A stretch of DNA of 64,000 nucleotides, taken from the NCBI GenBank assembly GCA_022843145.1, contig JALHOF010000021.1, positions 1 to 64,000 on the forward strand. The letters are read 5' to 3'. Numbering within the stretch: position 1 is the stretch's first letter; each line of letters opens with the position of its first letter. The position numbers and the translations under genes were made by a program. This document shows, piece after piece, positions 32,753-42,551 of this stretch. This DNA is from Hyphomicrobium sp. (lineage in GTDB: Bacteria; Pseudomonadota; Alphaproteobacteria; Rhizobiales; Hyphomicrobiaceae). Below the pieces are notes generated by a model. That model searched no databases. It was not told the DNA's origin and was given only the letters and a program-made list of their open reading frames with translations.

Positions 32753-35700
32753 ATGGCCAGCTTGAAACCGTTCGTGATCAATCTGAACGACCTGCTCTAT
32801 CTGCTCGAGCAGGTGAGCTTCGTGCCGCTGTTCGACGGCCCCGCGAACAGCAACGGCATCGTCGATTTCGATCCCCTGACGATGGATGCCTGGGACGCCA
32901 AGGGCAATCCGGTCTGGAACGCGGGCTCGCAGAGCGGGTCCTATCAGGGTGTGCTGCTGGACAGCGGCAACGTCGGGCTGCTCGGCTCCGGCTTCCCGCA
33001 TGTCTCGTCGCCGATCGGCGTTCGTGACGTCTCGGGCCTGCATAACAATCTATTCGGCAGCCAGGCCGACTGGGGCGCGGTCGACGTGCCGTTCCGGCGC
33101 GATATCGCGGCGGACTTCACGAACTACGTGACGTCGCCAGGGGCCGACTACACGCCCGGCAACAATGTCATCGACTTGATGCCACGCATCATCACACGCA
33201 CCATCACCACCGCGGGCGTCAATCTGCTGCGTGACAACGGTGGAACCGGGGCATTCGTCGAATGGGATGCGGCGCTCTATGCTGCGGCGTCGCCCGAAGG
33301 CGTGGCGTACAAGGCACTGATCGACGGCGCGGGCGTCGATACCGCCCAACTCGTCGAAGGCGCCAAGATCGTCGCGCCCGTCACCACGGAAGTCGCCGTG
33401 CTCGACGCCAACGGCGATCCGCTCGTCTGGCATCAGAGCGACTACCTGGCGAGCGCCGTCTATGCGGCGACACTCGGCGTGTACGGCAATTTGAGTTTCG
33501 GCGGCCTCTATGGAACCGCAACCGGCGGAGCCTTGGTGGACGGCGGCCCGATCTTCTACCAGCCGACCATCGGCACCTTCATTCAGATTCCCAGCCAGTT
33601 CTATCAGCCCAGCCTCTTGGCATATAAGCAACTCGTCGACGGTGCTGGTCTTCCGTTCATCAGCTTCGTCGAGGGTGAGCCGATCGTCACCACGCTCGAG
33701 AACAGCGGCTACGGCCTTCTCGAAACACTCGGTCATGTCGACTTCCAGAACCCGGCGTCGGGCGAATACTTCATCGGCTCGGAGAACCCCGGCGTTGCGC
33801 CGGTCAACTCCTGGTTCGGCATCTTCGGCCAGTTCTTCGATCACGGCCTCGACCTGATCGGCAAGGGCGGCAACGGCAAGATCACCATCCAGCTCGAGAC
33901 CACCGATCCGCTCTATCGCGCGCCGGGCACCAACGGCCCGGGCGATCCGGGCAACACCGCGATCACCGTCACCCGCGCGACGATCGCCGGCACGGACGCC
34001 AACGGCGATCCGAACTACGTCAACCACACCTCGCCGTTCATCGACCAGAGCCAGACCTACGGCTCCGTCGATCAAATCACGCAGCTTCTCCGCAAATGGG
34101 AATCGACCGACGGCGGTGCGAGCTACCACGCCGGCATCGAGCTGTTCGACGGCGCGACGCTCGTCGACGCGTGGGAGCGCCGCTGGCCGGACGGTACTTC
34201 GACGTGGGTCAATGATACGTTGCCGACACTGAACGAGCTGCGCCAGCACGTGAGCGTCACTGGCCGTGACGCACTGACCTGGGAGGACGTCCTCGATTAC
34301 CGGAACCGGGATGCATCCGGACAGGTGTCGGGCGGCAACTCCGGACATGCGCTGATCGTCGACATGAATCCGCATTTCGACGGCATGACCGGTCCGGGAC
34401 AGGGACACATCACGCAGGCGGCGCTCGACAAGCTCAGCATCGCGCTGGGTGGCGCCGCGGGCGATATCCCGGCCGCGACGTTCAACATCGGCACGATCAT
34501 GCCGTACTTGAATCCGGACTTTTCGATCAATGCCGCTGATCCGGCGATTCACGAGGCCGTCAGCGACATCCTGATGGACTCGGTCGGCGACCACTACATC
34601 GCCGGCGACGGCCGGGTGAACGAGAACTTCGGCTTGACCTCGATCCACCACGTGTTCCACGAGGAGCACAATTACCAGGTCGCGAACCTGAAGAGCTGGA
34701 TCTACGCGCATGACGCCAACAACCCAGGCGTCGCGGACGATCACGAGCAACTGCACAATTGGCAGGTCGATACCGGCAACGGGATCGACATCGACGGCAA
34801 CTTCCTCAACTCAGACGGCTCCATCGCCTGGGATGCCGACAAGATGTTCGAGGCGACCAAGCTCGTCGTCGAGATGGAGTATCAGCACGCCGCCGTCGAC
34901 CAGTACGCGCGCACGGTGACGCCGCGTATCCAGGAGTTCGTCGGCTATTCGACCGGCGTCGATGCGACGATCTCTCTCGAATACGCGCAGGTGGCGTTCC
35001 GCTTCGGCCACTCGACGATCCGCGAAACCATCGACACGCTCGATCCGTCGGGCTGGATGCTCGGTAATGTCACGCGCTATGCGCTGGAGAAGGCGTTCCT
35101 GGCACCGCAGCTGTTCGCCGAGGAAGGCGTCGCCGCCATCACGCTCGGTCTTTCCCGCCAGCAGATGAACGAGGTCGACGAGTTCGTGACCCCGGCGCTG
35201 ACGCAGGGTCTGCTCGATCAGCCGCTCGATCTGCCCGCGATCAACATCGCGCGTGCCCGCGATCTCGGCATCCCGACGCTCAACGACTTCCGCGAGGGTA
35301 TTTCGCTCGCGCGCTACACGAGCTGGGCCGATTTCGGCGCCAACATGATCCACCCCGAAAGCCTGGTGAATTTCATCGCGGCCTATGCGTTCAATGGAGA
35401 TGTGGCGCTGGCCGAAGCGGCCATGCTCGACAACGACTTCATGTACAACACAGGCGCGCAACCTGCCGGGTCGGACGGCTTCAATCACATCGACTCGTGG
35501 ATCGGCGGCTTGGCGGAAGCGCACGTCCCAGGCGGCCTCCTGGGAGAGACGTTCGATGCGGTGTTCGTGGCGCAGATCCAATCGCTGATGGACGGCGACC
35601 GCTTCTATTACCTGTACCGGCTGTTCGGCACCCAGATCCACGAAGAAGTCAACAACGGCCAGTTCAAGGACATCGTCGAGCGCAACACCGGCCTGTCGCA

Positions 35701-38700
35701 CCTCAACGGATCGATCTTCGCCTATGCGGACAAATACTACGACTTCAACCGAAATGCTGACGGGCAACTTCCCGACGGCAGCTTGGTGCTGGCCTCCGAT
35801 GATCTCGACGAGCACCTCTACGCCGGCTCGCTGGCTGCCAATCCGGGTCTCGGCATCTACTCCGACGGCGGCAGCAGCACGGCGCCGAACGGCAGCCTCA
35901 TCACGTTGACAGCCTCGGACTTCGTCCGTGCCGATGTCGTCGGCCAATACATCCGCGATGTGCGGCCGGAACTCGATCCGAGTCAGGTCCACACCGTCGA
36001 AGGGACGCCGACGTCGGGGGCGGACTCGCATGAAGTGATCGTTGCGACCGAGAACCGCGACTTCATCCATGGCCGTGCGGGCGACGATACGCTTTATGGC
36101 GAGGGCGGCGACGACTTCATCTTCGGTGACGGCGGCGTCGATCGTTTGTACGGCGGTGACGGCGACGACATGATCGATACCGGCGAGGGCCCGGATCTGG
36201 CGGACGGCGGCGCCGGCAAGGACATCATCTATGGCCGCGGATCGGGATCGGAAGTCGGCGGCTTCGACCAGCTTGTCGGCGGATCTGGCAACGATCTCGT
36301 CATCGGCGGCGAAGGCATCGACAAGCTGTCGGGCGGCTCGGGCGACGACATCATATACGGCGATGGCTTGACCAACCCGGAGATGGGCAACACCGACGCC
36401 TTCACGCACGGCGGCGACGGCAACGACTATATCGACACCGGCGCGTCCGGCGATCTTCTCTACGGCGAGGAGGGCGACGACTACATGGTCGGCGGCATCG
36501 ACCAGGATCTGATGCAGGGTGGACAGGGCGACGACATCCTGCGGCCCGGTACGCCGTCGCAGGCGATCAACGGCGGTCCCGACGAGGTCGTCGGTGACGA
36601 CGGGTTCACCAACTCGGGCTTCGACCTGATCGACTTCAGCGACTACGCCGCCGGCGCGCCCGGCGTCGTGGGCGACATGGTGACCCAGTTCAACCCGCTG
36701 GTGGCGATCGACGGCAACACGCCGTTCCCGACCTGGTTCCAGATCGAGGGCGTGATCGGCAGCGTCAACAGCGACACGTTCACCGGCACCGATGCAATCA
36801 ACCCGGCGGAGCTTCCGAACCCGTTCGGCGGCAGCAACTGGCTGATCGGCGGCTCGGGCAGTGACACGCTGAAGGGCCTGGGCGGCAACGATCTTCTCGT
36901 CGGCGGCTCGATCCGGCTCGATGCGCTGATCGGCACCTACGTGGACGCGGCCGCTCCCGGTAACCTCGTGGTCGGCAGCTCCGCTTGGCTCGCCGAAGCT
37001 ATGAGCACCGACGGCACCACAGCAGGCTATGGCAACGACAGCGAGGACGCCTACTCAGGGGCTTCCAACCGCGCGCTCGGTGACATTCAGGCGAACGGCC
37101 TGATCGACGCCGCCAATGCTTCGGGCGTCATCCTCGACAAGCATTTCACCGAGATGCTGCGGTCGCGGATGTTCAAGGACGTCATGCTCGGCGACGGCGG
37201 CGACGATGCGGCCTCCAACGACGTCGCTGTCTTCTCGGGCAATCGCAGCGACTACACGGTCGAGACGGTCACGTTCGGGGCGATCACGGCCTACAAGATC
37301 ACCGACAATGGCGGGCTGCTGCCCGATGGCACGGTCCGGGTGGTGGACGACGGTACGGACATCGTGGTCGGCGTCGAGAGTTTCCGCTTCGCCGACGTTA
37401 CGCTGGCCGCAGGGGTGGAGTTGCTCAACACCCCGCCCGTGATCGACGGTGGACTGGCCGCGGCCTACTCGGTCGGCGAGAACGCCGCCGCCGTCGCTAC
37501 ACTGACCGCGACGGACACCGACCACCTGCCGATAACCTGGAGCATCGCGGGCGGCGCTGACGCGGCCCTGTTCACGATCGACCAGAACACCGGCGCGCTT
37601 GCGTTCGTCGCCGCGCCGGACTTCGAGGCTCCGGCCGACGCCGGCGGCGACAACGTCTACGACCTCGTGGTCGAGGTGGCCGACGCGCTCGGTGCCTACG
37701 ACACCCAGGCGGTGGCGGTTTCGGTGGCAAACGCCGACGAAGTTCCGACGGGTGAGATCAACATCGTCGACTATCAGCCGCGTGGAGGCGCCAGAAGCAA
37801 TTTCCCCGTCGCGCTGAAAGCCGTGGACACGCTTGCGGCGGATCCAGACGGTGCGATCGGTCGGGTGGGCAACTGGCAGCGGAGCACGAACGGTGGGACC
37901 ACGTGGGCCAACGTCGGACCCTCAGGCAACTTGAACTATAATGCCACGCAGCAGGGTCAGTACCGCTTCGTCGAGACCTATACCGACGTGTTCGGGGCGC
38001 AAACGATTGCCTCGCAGCAAGTGGTGGTGATCGGCGCGACCGGCGCGCAGACGCTGGCCGGAACTGCTGGAGTGGACATCGTCCTCGGGCTCGGCGGCAA
38101 CGACACGCTTCTGGGTAGCGGTGGCAACGACATTCTCGATGGCGGCAACGGCATCGATACCGTGAGCTTCGCCGCCTTGACGCAGTCGGTCGTGGTCGAT
38201 CTGGCGGCGAATGCGACCATCGGCGGACTGACCCCGGCCCAGACCGGAGCCGGCACCGCGACCGGCGGCGAGATCGGCAGCGACTACTTGATTTCGATCG
38301 AGAACGTGACGGGCGGAGCAGGCGACGACACGATAACCGGCAGCGGCATTGCCAACACCCTCGTCGGTGGAGCCGGAGCCGATACGCTCAGCGGAGGCCT
38401 GGGCGCTGACATCCTGATCGGCGGCATCGGTTCGGATACGCTCGATCTCGGCGGCAACGACGGTTCCGTCGATCGTGTCCGCTTCTCCGGATCGGGCGAG
38501 TTCGGTGACACGGTGAACAACTTCCGTGCTTCGGGCGGAAGCGCGGACCGTATCGAGTTCGGTGGCGCCCTGAATACGGCCCTGGACGATGGCAGCAGTA
38601 ACGACAACTTCCTGTTTGCAGGCAGCAATGGCGGCGCTGGAACCGTCAGCATCACCGTCGGCCAGGGCAACAGCCACGCCGAGGGCTTGCTGCTGACCGG

Positions 38701-38959
38701 AACGAGCGGCGAGGGCGTCCTCAATGCCAGCCTGACCGATGCCGCGGGCGTCGCTGCCGCCTTCAATGCCGAGTTCAACATCACGGCCGCCAACGGCGAG
38801 GACGCTCTCCTCGTCATCAACGATACCGACGGCAACAGTGCGTCGCTGTGGTACTGGGTCCAGTCCGGCAACGGCGAGGTCTCGGCAAGCGAGATCACAC
38901 TCGTCGGCGTCGTCAACGCCAACGCCGCGCTGAATTCGGGCCACTTCGATTTCTTCTGA
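32753..38959 (+). CDS. Giant RTX protein with animal-type haem peroxidase domain (MopA-like)
   Basis: 2068 residues. No Sec signal; RTX repeats and the C-terminal end (NSGHFDFF) imply type I secretion. Haem peroxidase region: distal His364 in FGQFFDHGLDL, EEHNYQ near 638, proximal His753 in AFRFGHSTIRE, the arrangement of animal peroxidases. Then Ca-binding nonapeptides (GRAGDDTLYGEGGDDFIFG and others) at ~1105-1265, a cadherin-like domain at ~1559-1662 and a second RTX block at ~1763-1905. It resembles the Mn(II)-oxidising peroxidase MopA of Aurantimonas and Erythrobacter. The peroxidase assignment is firm; the substrate is inference. No export genes are adjacent. Confidence 0.88.
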   Translation: MASLKPFVINLNDLLYLLEQVSFVPLFDGPANSNGIVDFDPLTMDAWDAKGNPVWNAGSQSGSYQGVLLDSGNVGLLGSGFPHVSSPIGVRDVSGLHNNLFGSQADWGAVDVPFRRDIAADFTNYVTSPGADYTPGNNVIDLMPRIITRTITTAGVNLLRDNGGTGAFVEWDAALYAAASPEGVAYKALIDGAGVDTAQLVEGAKIVAPVTTEVAVLDANGDPLVWHQSDYLASAVYAATLGVYGNLSFGGLYGTATGGALVDGGPIFYQPTIGTFIQIPSQFYQPSLLAYKQLVDGAGLPFISFVEGEPIVTTLENSGYGLLETLGHVDFQNPASGEYFIGSENPGVAPVNSWFGIFGQFFDHGLDLIGKGGNGKITIQLETTDPLYRAPGTNGPGDPGNTAITVTRATIAGTDANGDPNYVNHTSPFIDQSQTYGSVDQITQLLRKWESTDGGASYHAGIELFDGATLVDAWERRWPDGTSTWVNDTLPTLNELRQHVSVTGRDALTWEDVLDYRNRDASGQVSGGNSGHALIVDMNPHFDGMTGPGQGHITQAALDKLSIALGGAAGDIPAATFNIGTIMPYLNPDFSINAADPAIHEAVSDILMDSVGDHYIAGDGRVNENFGLTSIHHVFHEEHNYQVANLKSWIYAHDANNPGVADDHEQLHNWQVDTGNGIDIDGNFLNSDGSIAWDADKMFEATKLVVEMEYQHAAVDQYARTVTPRIQEFVGYSTGVDATISLEYAQVAFRFGHSTIRETIDTLDPSGWMLGNVTRYALEKAFLAPQLFAEEGVAAITLGLSRQQMNEVDEFVTPALTQGLLDQPLDLPAINIARARDLGIPTLNDFREGISLARYTSWADFGANMIHPESLVNFIAAYAFNGDVALAEAAMLDNDFMYNTGAQPAGSDGFNHIDSWIGGLAEAHVPGGLLGETFDAVFVAQIQSLMDGDRFYYLYRLFGTQIHEEVNNGQFKDIVERNTGLSHLNGSIFAYADKYYDFNRNADGQLPDGSLVLASDDLDEHLYAGSLAANPGLGIYSDGGSSTAPNGSLITLTASDFVRADVVGQYIRDVRPELDPSQVHTVEGTPTSGADSHEVIVATENRDFIHGRAGDDTLYGEGGDDFIFGDGGVDRLYGGDGDDMIDTGEGPDLADGGAGKDIIYGRGSGSEVGGFDQLVGGSGNDLVIGGEGIDKLSGGSGDDIIYGDGLTNPEMGNTDAFTHGGDGNDYIDTGASGDLLYGEEGDDYMVGGIDQDLMQGGQGDDILRPGTPSQAINGGPDEVVGDDGFTNSGFDLIDFSDYAAGAPGVVGDMVTQFNPLVAIDGNTPFPTWFQIEGVIGSVNSDTFTGTDAINPAELPNPFGGSNWLIGGSGSDTLKGLGGNDLLVGGSIRLDALIGTYVDAAAPGNLVVGSSAWLAEAMSTDGTTAGYGNDSEDAYSGASNRALGDIQANGLIDAANASGVILDKHFTEMLRSRMFKDVMLGDGGDDAASNDVAVFSGNRSDYTVETVTFGAITAYKITDNGGLLPDGTVRVVDDGTDIVVGVESFRFADVTLAAGVELLNTPPVIDGGLAAAYSVGENAAAVATLTATDTDHLPITWSIAGGADAALFTIDQNTGALAFVAAPDFEAPADAGGDNVYDLVVEVADALGAYDTQAVAVSVANADEVPTGEINIVDYQPRGGARSNFPVALKAVDTLAADPDGAIGRVGNWQRSTNGGTTWANVGPSGNLNYNATQQGQYRFVETYTDVFGAQTIASQQVVVIGATGAQTLAGTAGVDIVLGLGGNDTLLGSGGNDILDGGNGIDTVSFAALTQSVVVDLAANATIGGLTPAQTGAGTATGGEIGSDYLISIENVTGGAGDDTITGSGIANTLVGGAGADTLSGGLGADILIGGIGSDTLDLGGNDGSVDRVRFSGSGEFGDTVNNFRASGGSADRIEFGGALNTALDDGSSNDNFLFAGSNGGAGTVSITVGQGNSHAEGLLLTGTSGEGVLNASLTDAAGVAAAFNAEFNITAANGEDALLVINDTDGNSASLWYWVQSGNGEVSASEITLVGVVNANAALNSGHFDFF

Positions 38960-39128
38960 AGCCCGCTCGAGCGGGCAGCCTCAGGTTTGGTGACACGATC
39001 GGGCGTTCACAATCGTCGGCGTGGAAGCGGGAGAGATCCGCTCCACGCCACGACCGTCCGCGGGCGTTGTCGGCAGCATCAGCAACGAACCGCCACTTCG
39101 ATGGCCTCGCTGAGCCGGCCCGCTCCAT

Positions 39129-39425
39129 CTAGATCGGCGTATTGACCCGGGTCTCCACCTCTTGCGGCGTCATGCCGGGGGCCTTGAGAATGATCTTCAC
39201 CTGCACGGGCGAAATATTGGGAAGGCATCGATGGCGATCGTGCGAAAGGCGAAGGCGCCTGCGACGGCCACGAGGCCGTAGACCAGCAGCATGATGACTC
39301 GCTGCGTTAGCGAAAACTCGATGAGCCGGCGAAGCATGATCACTCTCCCGCCAACCTCTGTTCGAGTTGCGGCAGGCCGCTTGCCGCCACGCGCGCGTCG
39401 GCCTGCAAGGCGCCTGTGATGGTCG
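39129..39425 (-). pseudogene. Remnant of a heavy-metal RND efflux operon (adaptor 3' end plus pump 5' end)
   Basis: From 39337 the frame reads MLRRLIEFSLTQRVIMLLVY, the start of a CusA/CzcA-type pump (GGGAG upstream), up to IAIDAFP. A one-base deletion in a C-run (near 39219-39221) shifts the frame; the pump continues as NISPVQVKIILKAPGMTPQE and ends at a stop at 39129 after ~70 of the usual ~1050 residues. Just upstream the last ~28 residues of another gene remain (ADARVAASGLPQLEQRLAGE), stopping at the pump start. So an RND operon was cut at both ends. Confidence 0.85.
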
Positions 39426-39503
39426 CGTCGGCCGATTGGCGACCACTCGCTGTCCGGGAAACCGACGGAGAGATCCAAAATGAGTACGATCGACTGAGTT
39501 GAG

Positions 39504-39580
39504 TGGTAGCGGGAGGCGGACTTGAACCGCCGACCTAAGGATTATGAGACCTTCGCTCTAACCACCTGAGCTATCCCGCC
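39504..39580 (-). tRNA. tRNA-Met (anticodon CAT)
   Basis: The 77-nt cloverleaf reads on the minus strand GGCGGGATAGCTC... with the D-arm AGGTGGTTAGAGC, anticodon arm AAGGT-CTCATAA-TCCTT, T-arm GGCGG-TTCAAGT-CCGCC and an encoded CCA end. The anticodon loop gives CAT. The acceptor stem GGCGGGA pairs with TCCCGCT apart from the first pair. It lacks the three consecutive G-C pairs of initiator tRNA in the anticodon stem, so it is an elongator or Ile2-type tRNA. The RND remnant begins about 80 bp downstream. Confidence 0.95.
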
Positions 39581-39765
39581 ACGGCGCACCAATCGGGGCG
39601 CGCTGTTTAATGAAGTCGTCGCGATGCGCTGTCAAGTCAGCGCGCTGGCGAGCCGGGCGGTACCTTCGACGTGGTGGACGTCGAATACTGCCTGGAAACG
39701 AAACGCGCGCCCCTGCTGCAGGGCGCGCGTCGAACCGTTCGTTCAAGCGGCTGCGCGCTCGTGGC

Positions 39766-40491
39766 CTATTCGGCGGCCATCAGCTGGCTATCGGCGCGCT
39801 TGCTGAACCGCATCATGGTGAACAGGCCCCACGGGCGCAGCGCGCGGCGCTCGACCAGGCGCAGGTCGTCACAGCCCATGACGCGGGCAAAGTCGAAGAC
39901 CGGGCGCCAGCCGAGATGTTCGGCGAACGGCGCCATGCGGCGCTCGACCCAGCCGCGCATCCCGTCTTCCTGGCTGAAGTGATTGACGAGGATGACCTCG
40001 CCGCCGGGACGGCAGACGCGCGACAACTCGCTCATGACCTTTTCGGGCTCGGGCACGACGGTCATCACGTACATGGCGACCACGGTGTCGAACGACCCGT
40101 TCTCGAACTTCAATTCGCCAGCGTCCATCTCGTGCAGGCCGGTGACGTGGTCAAGATGCTCCTCGGCGACGCGCTCGCGCGCCTTGTCGAGCATTTCGGG
40201 CGAAAGGTCGATGCCGACGATTTCGAGATGGCGGCCGTAGGACGGCAGCGAAAGCCCGGTGCCGACTCCGACTTCGAGCAGGCGCCCTTGGCGCTTGTTG
40301 ATGATCTCGACTGTGTGCTTGCGGCCCTCGGCGGCGATCCGGCCGAAGGTGTGGTCATAGACCGGAGCCCAACGGCGGTACGCGACTTTCACCGCGTCCT
40401 CGTCGATGCGACCGATGCCGACGATGCGTCCGTCCGCGCGCTCCAGCTCAGGTGCCCGCCGCGGTTCCGACCTTTTGAGGCCCGTTGACAT
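39766..40491 (-). CDS. pmtA: Phosphatidylethanolamine N-methyltransferase-like SAM methyltransferase
   Basis: 241 residues. SAM-binding motif I LLEVGVGTGLSLPSY (~72-86), IVGIDLSPEMLDKAR (motif II), GSFDTVVAMYVMTVVPEPEKV and CRPGGEVILVNHF follow the Rhodobacter-type PmtA. The N-terminal AYRRWAPVYDHTFG motif is characteristic. PmtA methylates phosphatidylethanolamine stepwise towards phosphatidylcholine at the membrane. The ATG at 40491 is chosen because the family domain begins there and GAGGAG lies upstream. Follows mnmA on the same strand by 133 bp. Confidence 0.9.
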   Translation of the reverse strand: MSTGLKRSEPRRAPELERADGRIVGIGRIDEDAVKVAYRRWAPVYDHTFGRIAAEGRKHTVEIINKRQGRLLEVGVGTGLSLPSYGRHLEIVGIDLSPEMLDKARERVAEEHLDHVTGLHEMDAGELKFENGSFDTVVAMYVMTVVPEPEKVMSELSRVCRPGGEVILVNHFSQEDGMRGWVERRMAPFAEHLGWRPVFDFARVMGCDDLRLVERRALRPWGLFTMMRFSKRADSQLMAAE

Positions 40492-40624
40492 CGTTCTCAA
40501 TTGCTCCTCTCTGACGACCACGCCGATACTCGATCCGACCCCATGCCCGTTCGCGTCACCGCTTCGGCGGTTCGTCGCGAAACTGTCACACTCCAAACGC
40601 AGGTCGGGCCCAACATGTGTTCCC

Positions 40625-42079
40625 TCAGACCCCGCCGCCCGATCGTGGCACGGCGCGGATCGTCTCGGCGATGAAACCGCCGCCGAGAATTTGTGCCGTC
40701 GCGCTGTCGTCAGAGTAGATGACGCACGCCTGTCCGGTCGCGACGCCGTCCTCCCCACCCGTCAACACGACCTTCGCTACGCCGCCTGCCTCGATGAAGA
40801 GGGTCGCGGGCCTCGGCGGCTGCGACGAACGGATGCGGGCATGGACATCCATCCCGGTGCCGTACGCCGGCAGATCGCCGGTAGAACCAAGCCAATTGAA
40901 ATTCCTAACCATGAGCCCGACGGTGCGCAAGAAGTCACGTGGTCCCACCTCCACGACATTGCAGTCGGCGTCGAGAGAAACCACGAAAAGCGGCTCGGAG
41001 CTGTGGATCCCGAGGCCCTTGCGCTGGCCGATGGTGTACTTGACGATCCCATCGTGCTGGCCGAGCACGCGGCCGTCGACGTGGCGGATCTCGCCAGGCC
41101 GCATGGCGCCGGGCTTGAGCTTTTCGATGACCTCGGCATAGCGGCCGTTGGGTACGAAGCAGATGTCCTGGCTGTCGGCTTTATCGGCGACGGGGAGCGC
41201 GAACGCGCGAGCCAGCTCCCTCACCTCGGGTTTGCGCAGACCGCCGAGCGGGAACCACAGGTCGCGCAACTGGTCGGGCGTCGTGGCGAAAAGGAAGTAG
41301 CTCTGGTCGCGATCGGCGTCGGCGGCGCGGTAAAGTCCCGGCCCGCCTGCCGTATCGCGGCGGGCTATGTAGTGGCCGGTGGCCAGGGCCTCGGCCCCGA
41401 GGTCGCGCGCGGTCTCGAGGAGATCGCGGAACTTGATCTGGCTGTTGCAGGTGACGCACGGGATCGGTGTTTCGCCGGCGACATAGCTGTCGGCGAAGCT
41501 GTCGATGACGGCTGAGGCGAAGCGCGCTTCGTAGTCGAGGACGTAGTGCGGAATGCCGATCGCATCGGCAACCCGGCGGGCGTCGTGGATGTCCTGACCG
41601 GCGCAGCAGCTGCCCTTGCGGCCGGTGGCCTCGCCGTGATCGTAAAGCTGCAGCGTGATGCCGACGACGTCGTGGCCGGCGCGGTGCAGCAGAGCGGCGA
41701 CGACGGAGCTGTCGACGCCGCCCGACATGGCAACGACGATGCGGGCGGGGCCGTTGCCGCGCGCGGATGCGATGGCGCGGTCAACGAGGTCGCCGGTGGC
41801 CGCGTCTGAGGTGATGTAGGACGCGGCGGTGCGGGCGGGTGTCCGCGCAGGTGCTGATGTTCGTGACGAGGCTGGTGAGACGCCTGTGCTCACGTCGCTT
41901 GAGACAACATCGCCTGCCGTCCCGCCGCGCTCGGATCCGCCGGAGGCGGTTCCAGCGCCGAGCGCATGTTTGGACGATGTGTGTTTGACTGCCACGTGGC
42001 TCTGGCCGCTGATCTTGTCGCCGTTCGTGGCGCGCGCTCGATACCGCAAGCACCGGATTTCGCCGCCTGCCGTACTCAC
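40625..42079 (-). CDS. mnmA: tRNA-specific 2-thiouridylase
   Basis: Makes 2-thiouridine at position 34 of tRNA-Lys/Glu/Gln. P-loop SGGVDSS at 119-125, then the family blocks [16 protein letters not shown] with the first catalytic Cys and [16 protein letters not shown] with the second. The C-terminal [12 protein letters not shown] part is the usual beta-barrel. The reading frame as given is 484 residues, about 100 more than usual: the Ser/Thr/Ala-rich leader (1-~95) is not conserved, so the real start may be an internal GTG or lie nearer the P-loop. I could not pick one, so 42079 is the outer limit. Confidence 0.93.
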   Translation of the reverse strand: MSTAGGEIRCLRYRARATNGDKISGQSHVAVKHTSSKHALGAGTASGGSERGGTAGDVVSSDVSTGVSPASSRTSAPARTPARTAASYITSDAATGDLVDRAIASARGNGPARIVVAMSGGVDSSVVAALLHRAGHDVVGITLQLYDHGEATGRKGSCCAGQDIHDARRVADAIGIPHYVLDYEARFASAVIDSFADSYVAGETPIPCVTCNSQIKFRDLLETARDLGAEALATGHYIARRDTAGGPGLYRAADADRDQSYFLFATTPDQLRDLWFPLGGLRKPEVRELARAFALPVADKADSQDICFVPNGRYAEVIEKLKPGAMRPGEIRHVDGRVLGQHDGIVKYTIGQRKGLGIHSSEPLFVVSLDADCNVVEVGPRDFLRTVGLMVRNFNWLGSTGDLPAYGTGMDVHARIRSSQPPRPATLFIEAGGVAKVVLTGGEDGVATGQACVIYSDDSATAQILGGGFIAETIRAVPRSGGGV

Positions 42080-42421
42080 TTGTGGACCAACGGCACGAAA
42101 CCTTCAACTGTGCCTGAGCCGAGAATGACGTTTTTCGCTGCACCGCGGTACGGGCCGGTCCCCAACGGGGGTAAGGTTGATCCCGCCGATACTGAAAATG
42201 CCATGTCCCGCCTGATCCAATCCCTAGACTACACGCGCACGTGGCAAAACAGCGGCGCTGACCAGACGTGATCGCAGAGCTTGCGGCGGGGATTACGGCG
42301 CGCGGCGCCGCGGCGGGGCGAAGTCGGAAGGCGGAAGGTCAAATCAATCAATGGGTTTTAGGATTTCGATGTGCCCATGTGACACGCTTGAAGCACGGTT
42401 GTGGTCATTCCGGCACATTCA

Positions 42422-42444
42422 GCAAGATTAATCAAAAATCTTGC
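42422..42444. promoter_or_regulatory. 8-bp inverted repeat in the mnmA/sciP gap
   Basis: GCAAGATT (42422-42429) and AATCTTGC (42437-42444) with the AT-rich 7-nt loop AATCAAA. It lies 40 bp upstream of the CtrA-type box of sciP and could bind another regulator. Nothing else codes in 42080-42484. Confidence 0.6.
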
Positions 42445-42484
42445 GTGATTTCGGACGTTTATTCAAGATGGGTTCACTCTTCGA

Positions 42485-42516
42485 CTTAGGCTGAACTTAA
42501 GAGCGTTCGGCTAGTG
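42485..42516 (+). promoter_or_regulatory. CtrA-type promoter of sciP
   Basis: TTAG-N7-TTAA (42485-42499) matches 7 of 8 positions of the CtrA box. The TTAA half is followed after 11 nt by TAGTGT (42511-42516) as -10. The TTAA overlaps the -35 position, as in CtrA-activated Caulobacter promoters. It is 36 bp upstream of the sciP ATG at 42552. Confidence 0.75.
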
Positions 42517-42551
42517 TGATCCTGAGAATGAGTAAGCGTGTGACGAGTTCC

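Noticed and set aside
32272-32781. Minus-strand reading frame of 169 codons before the peroxidase
   Set aside because: Overlaps the peroxidase start, has no ribosome-binding site and reads as arginine/serine-rich shadow sequence.
33050-38944. Several long minus-strand frames inside the peroxidase gene
   Set aside because: All are antisense shadows of the GC-rich RTX gene; their residues follow the codon bias of the plus frame.
39504-39580. Initiator tRNA-fMet
   Set aside because: The anticodon stem lacks the three G-C pairs typical of initiator tRNA; an elongator or Ile2-type CAT tRNA fits better.
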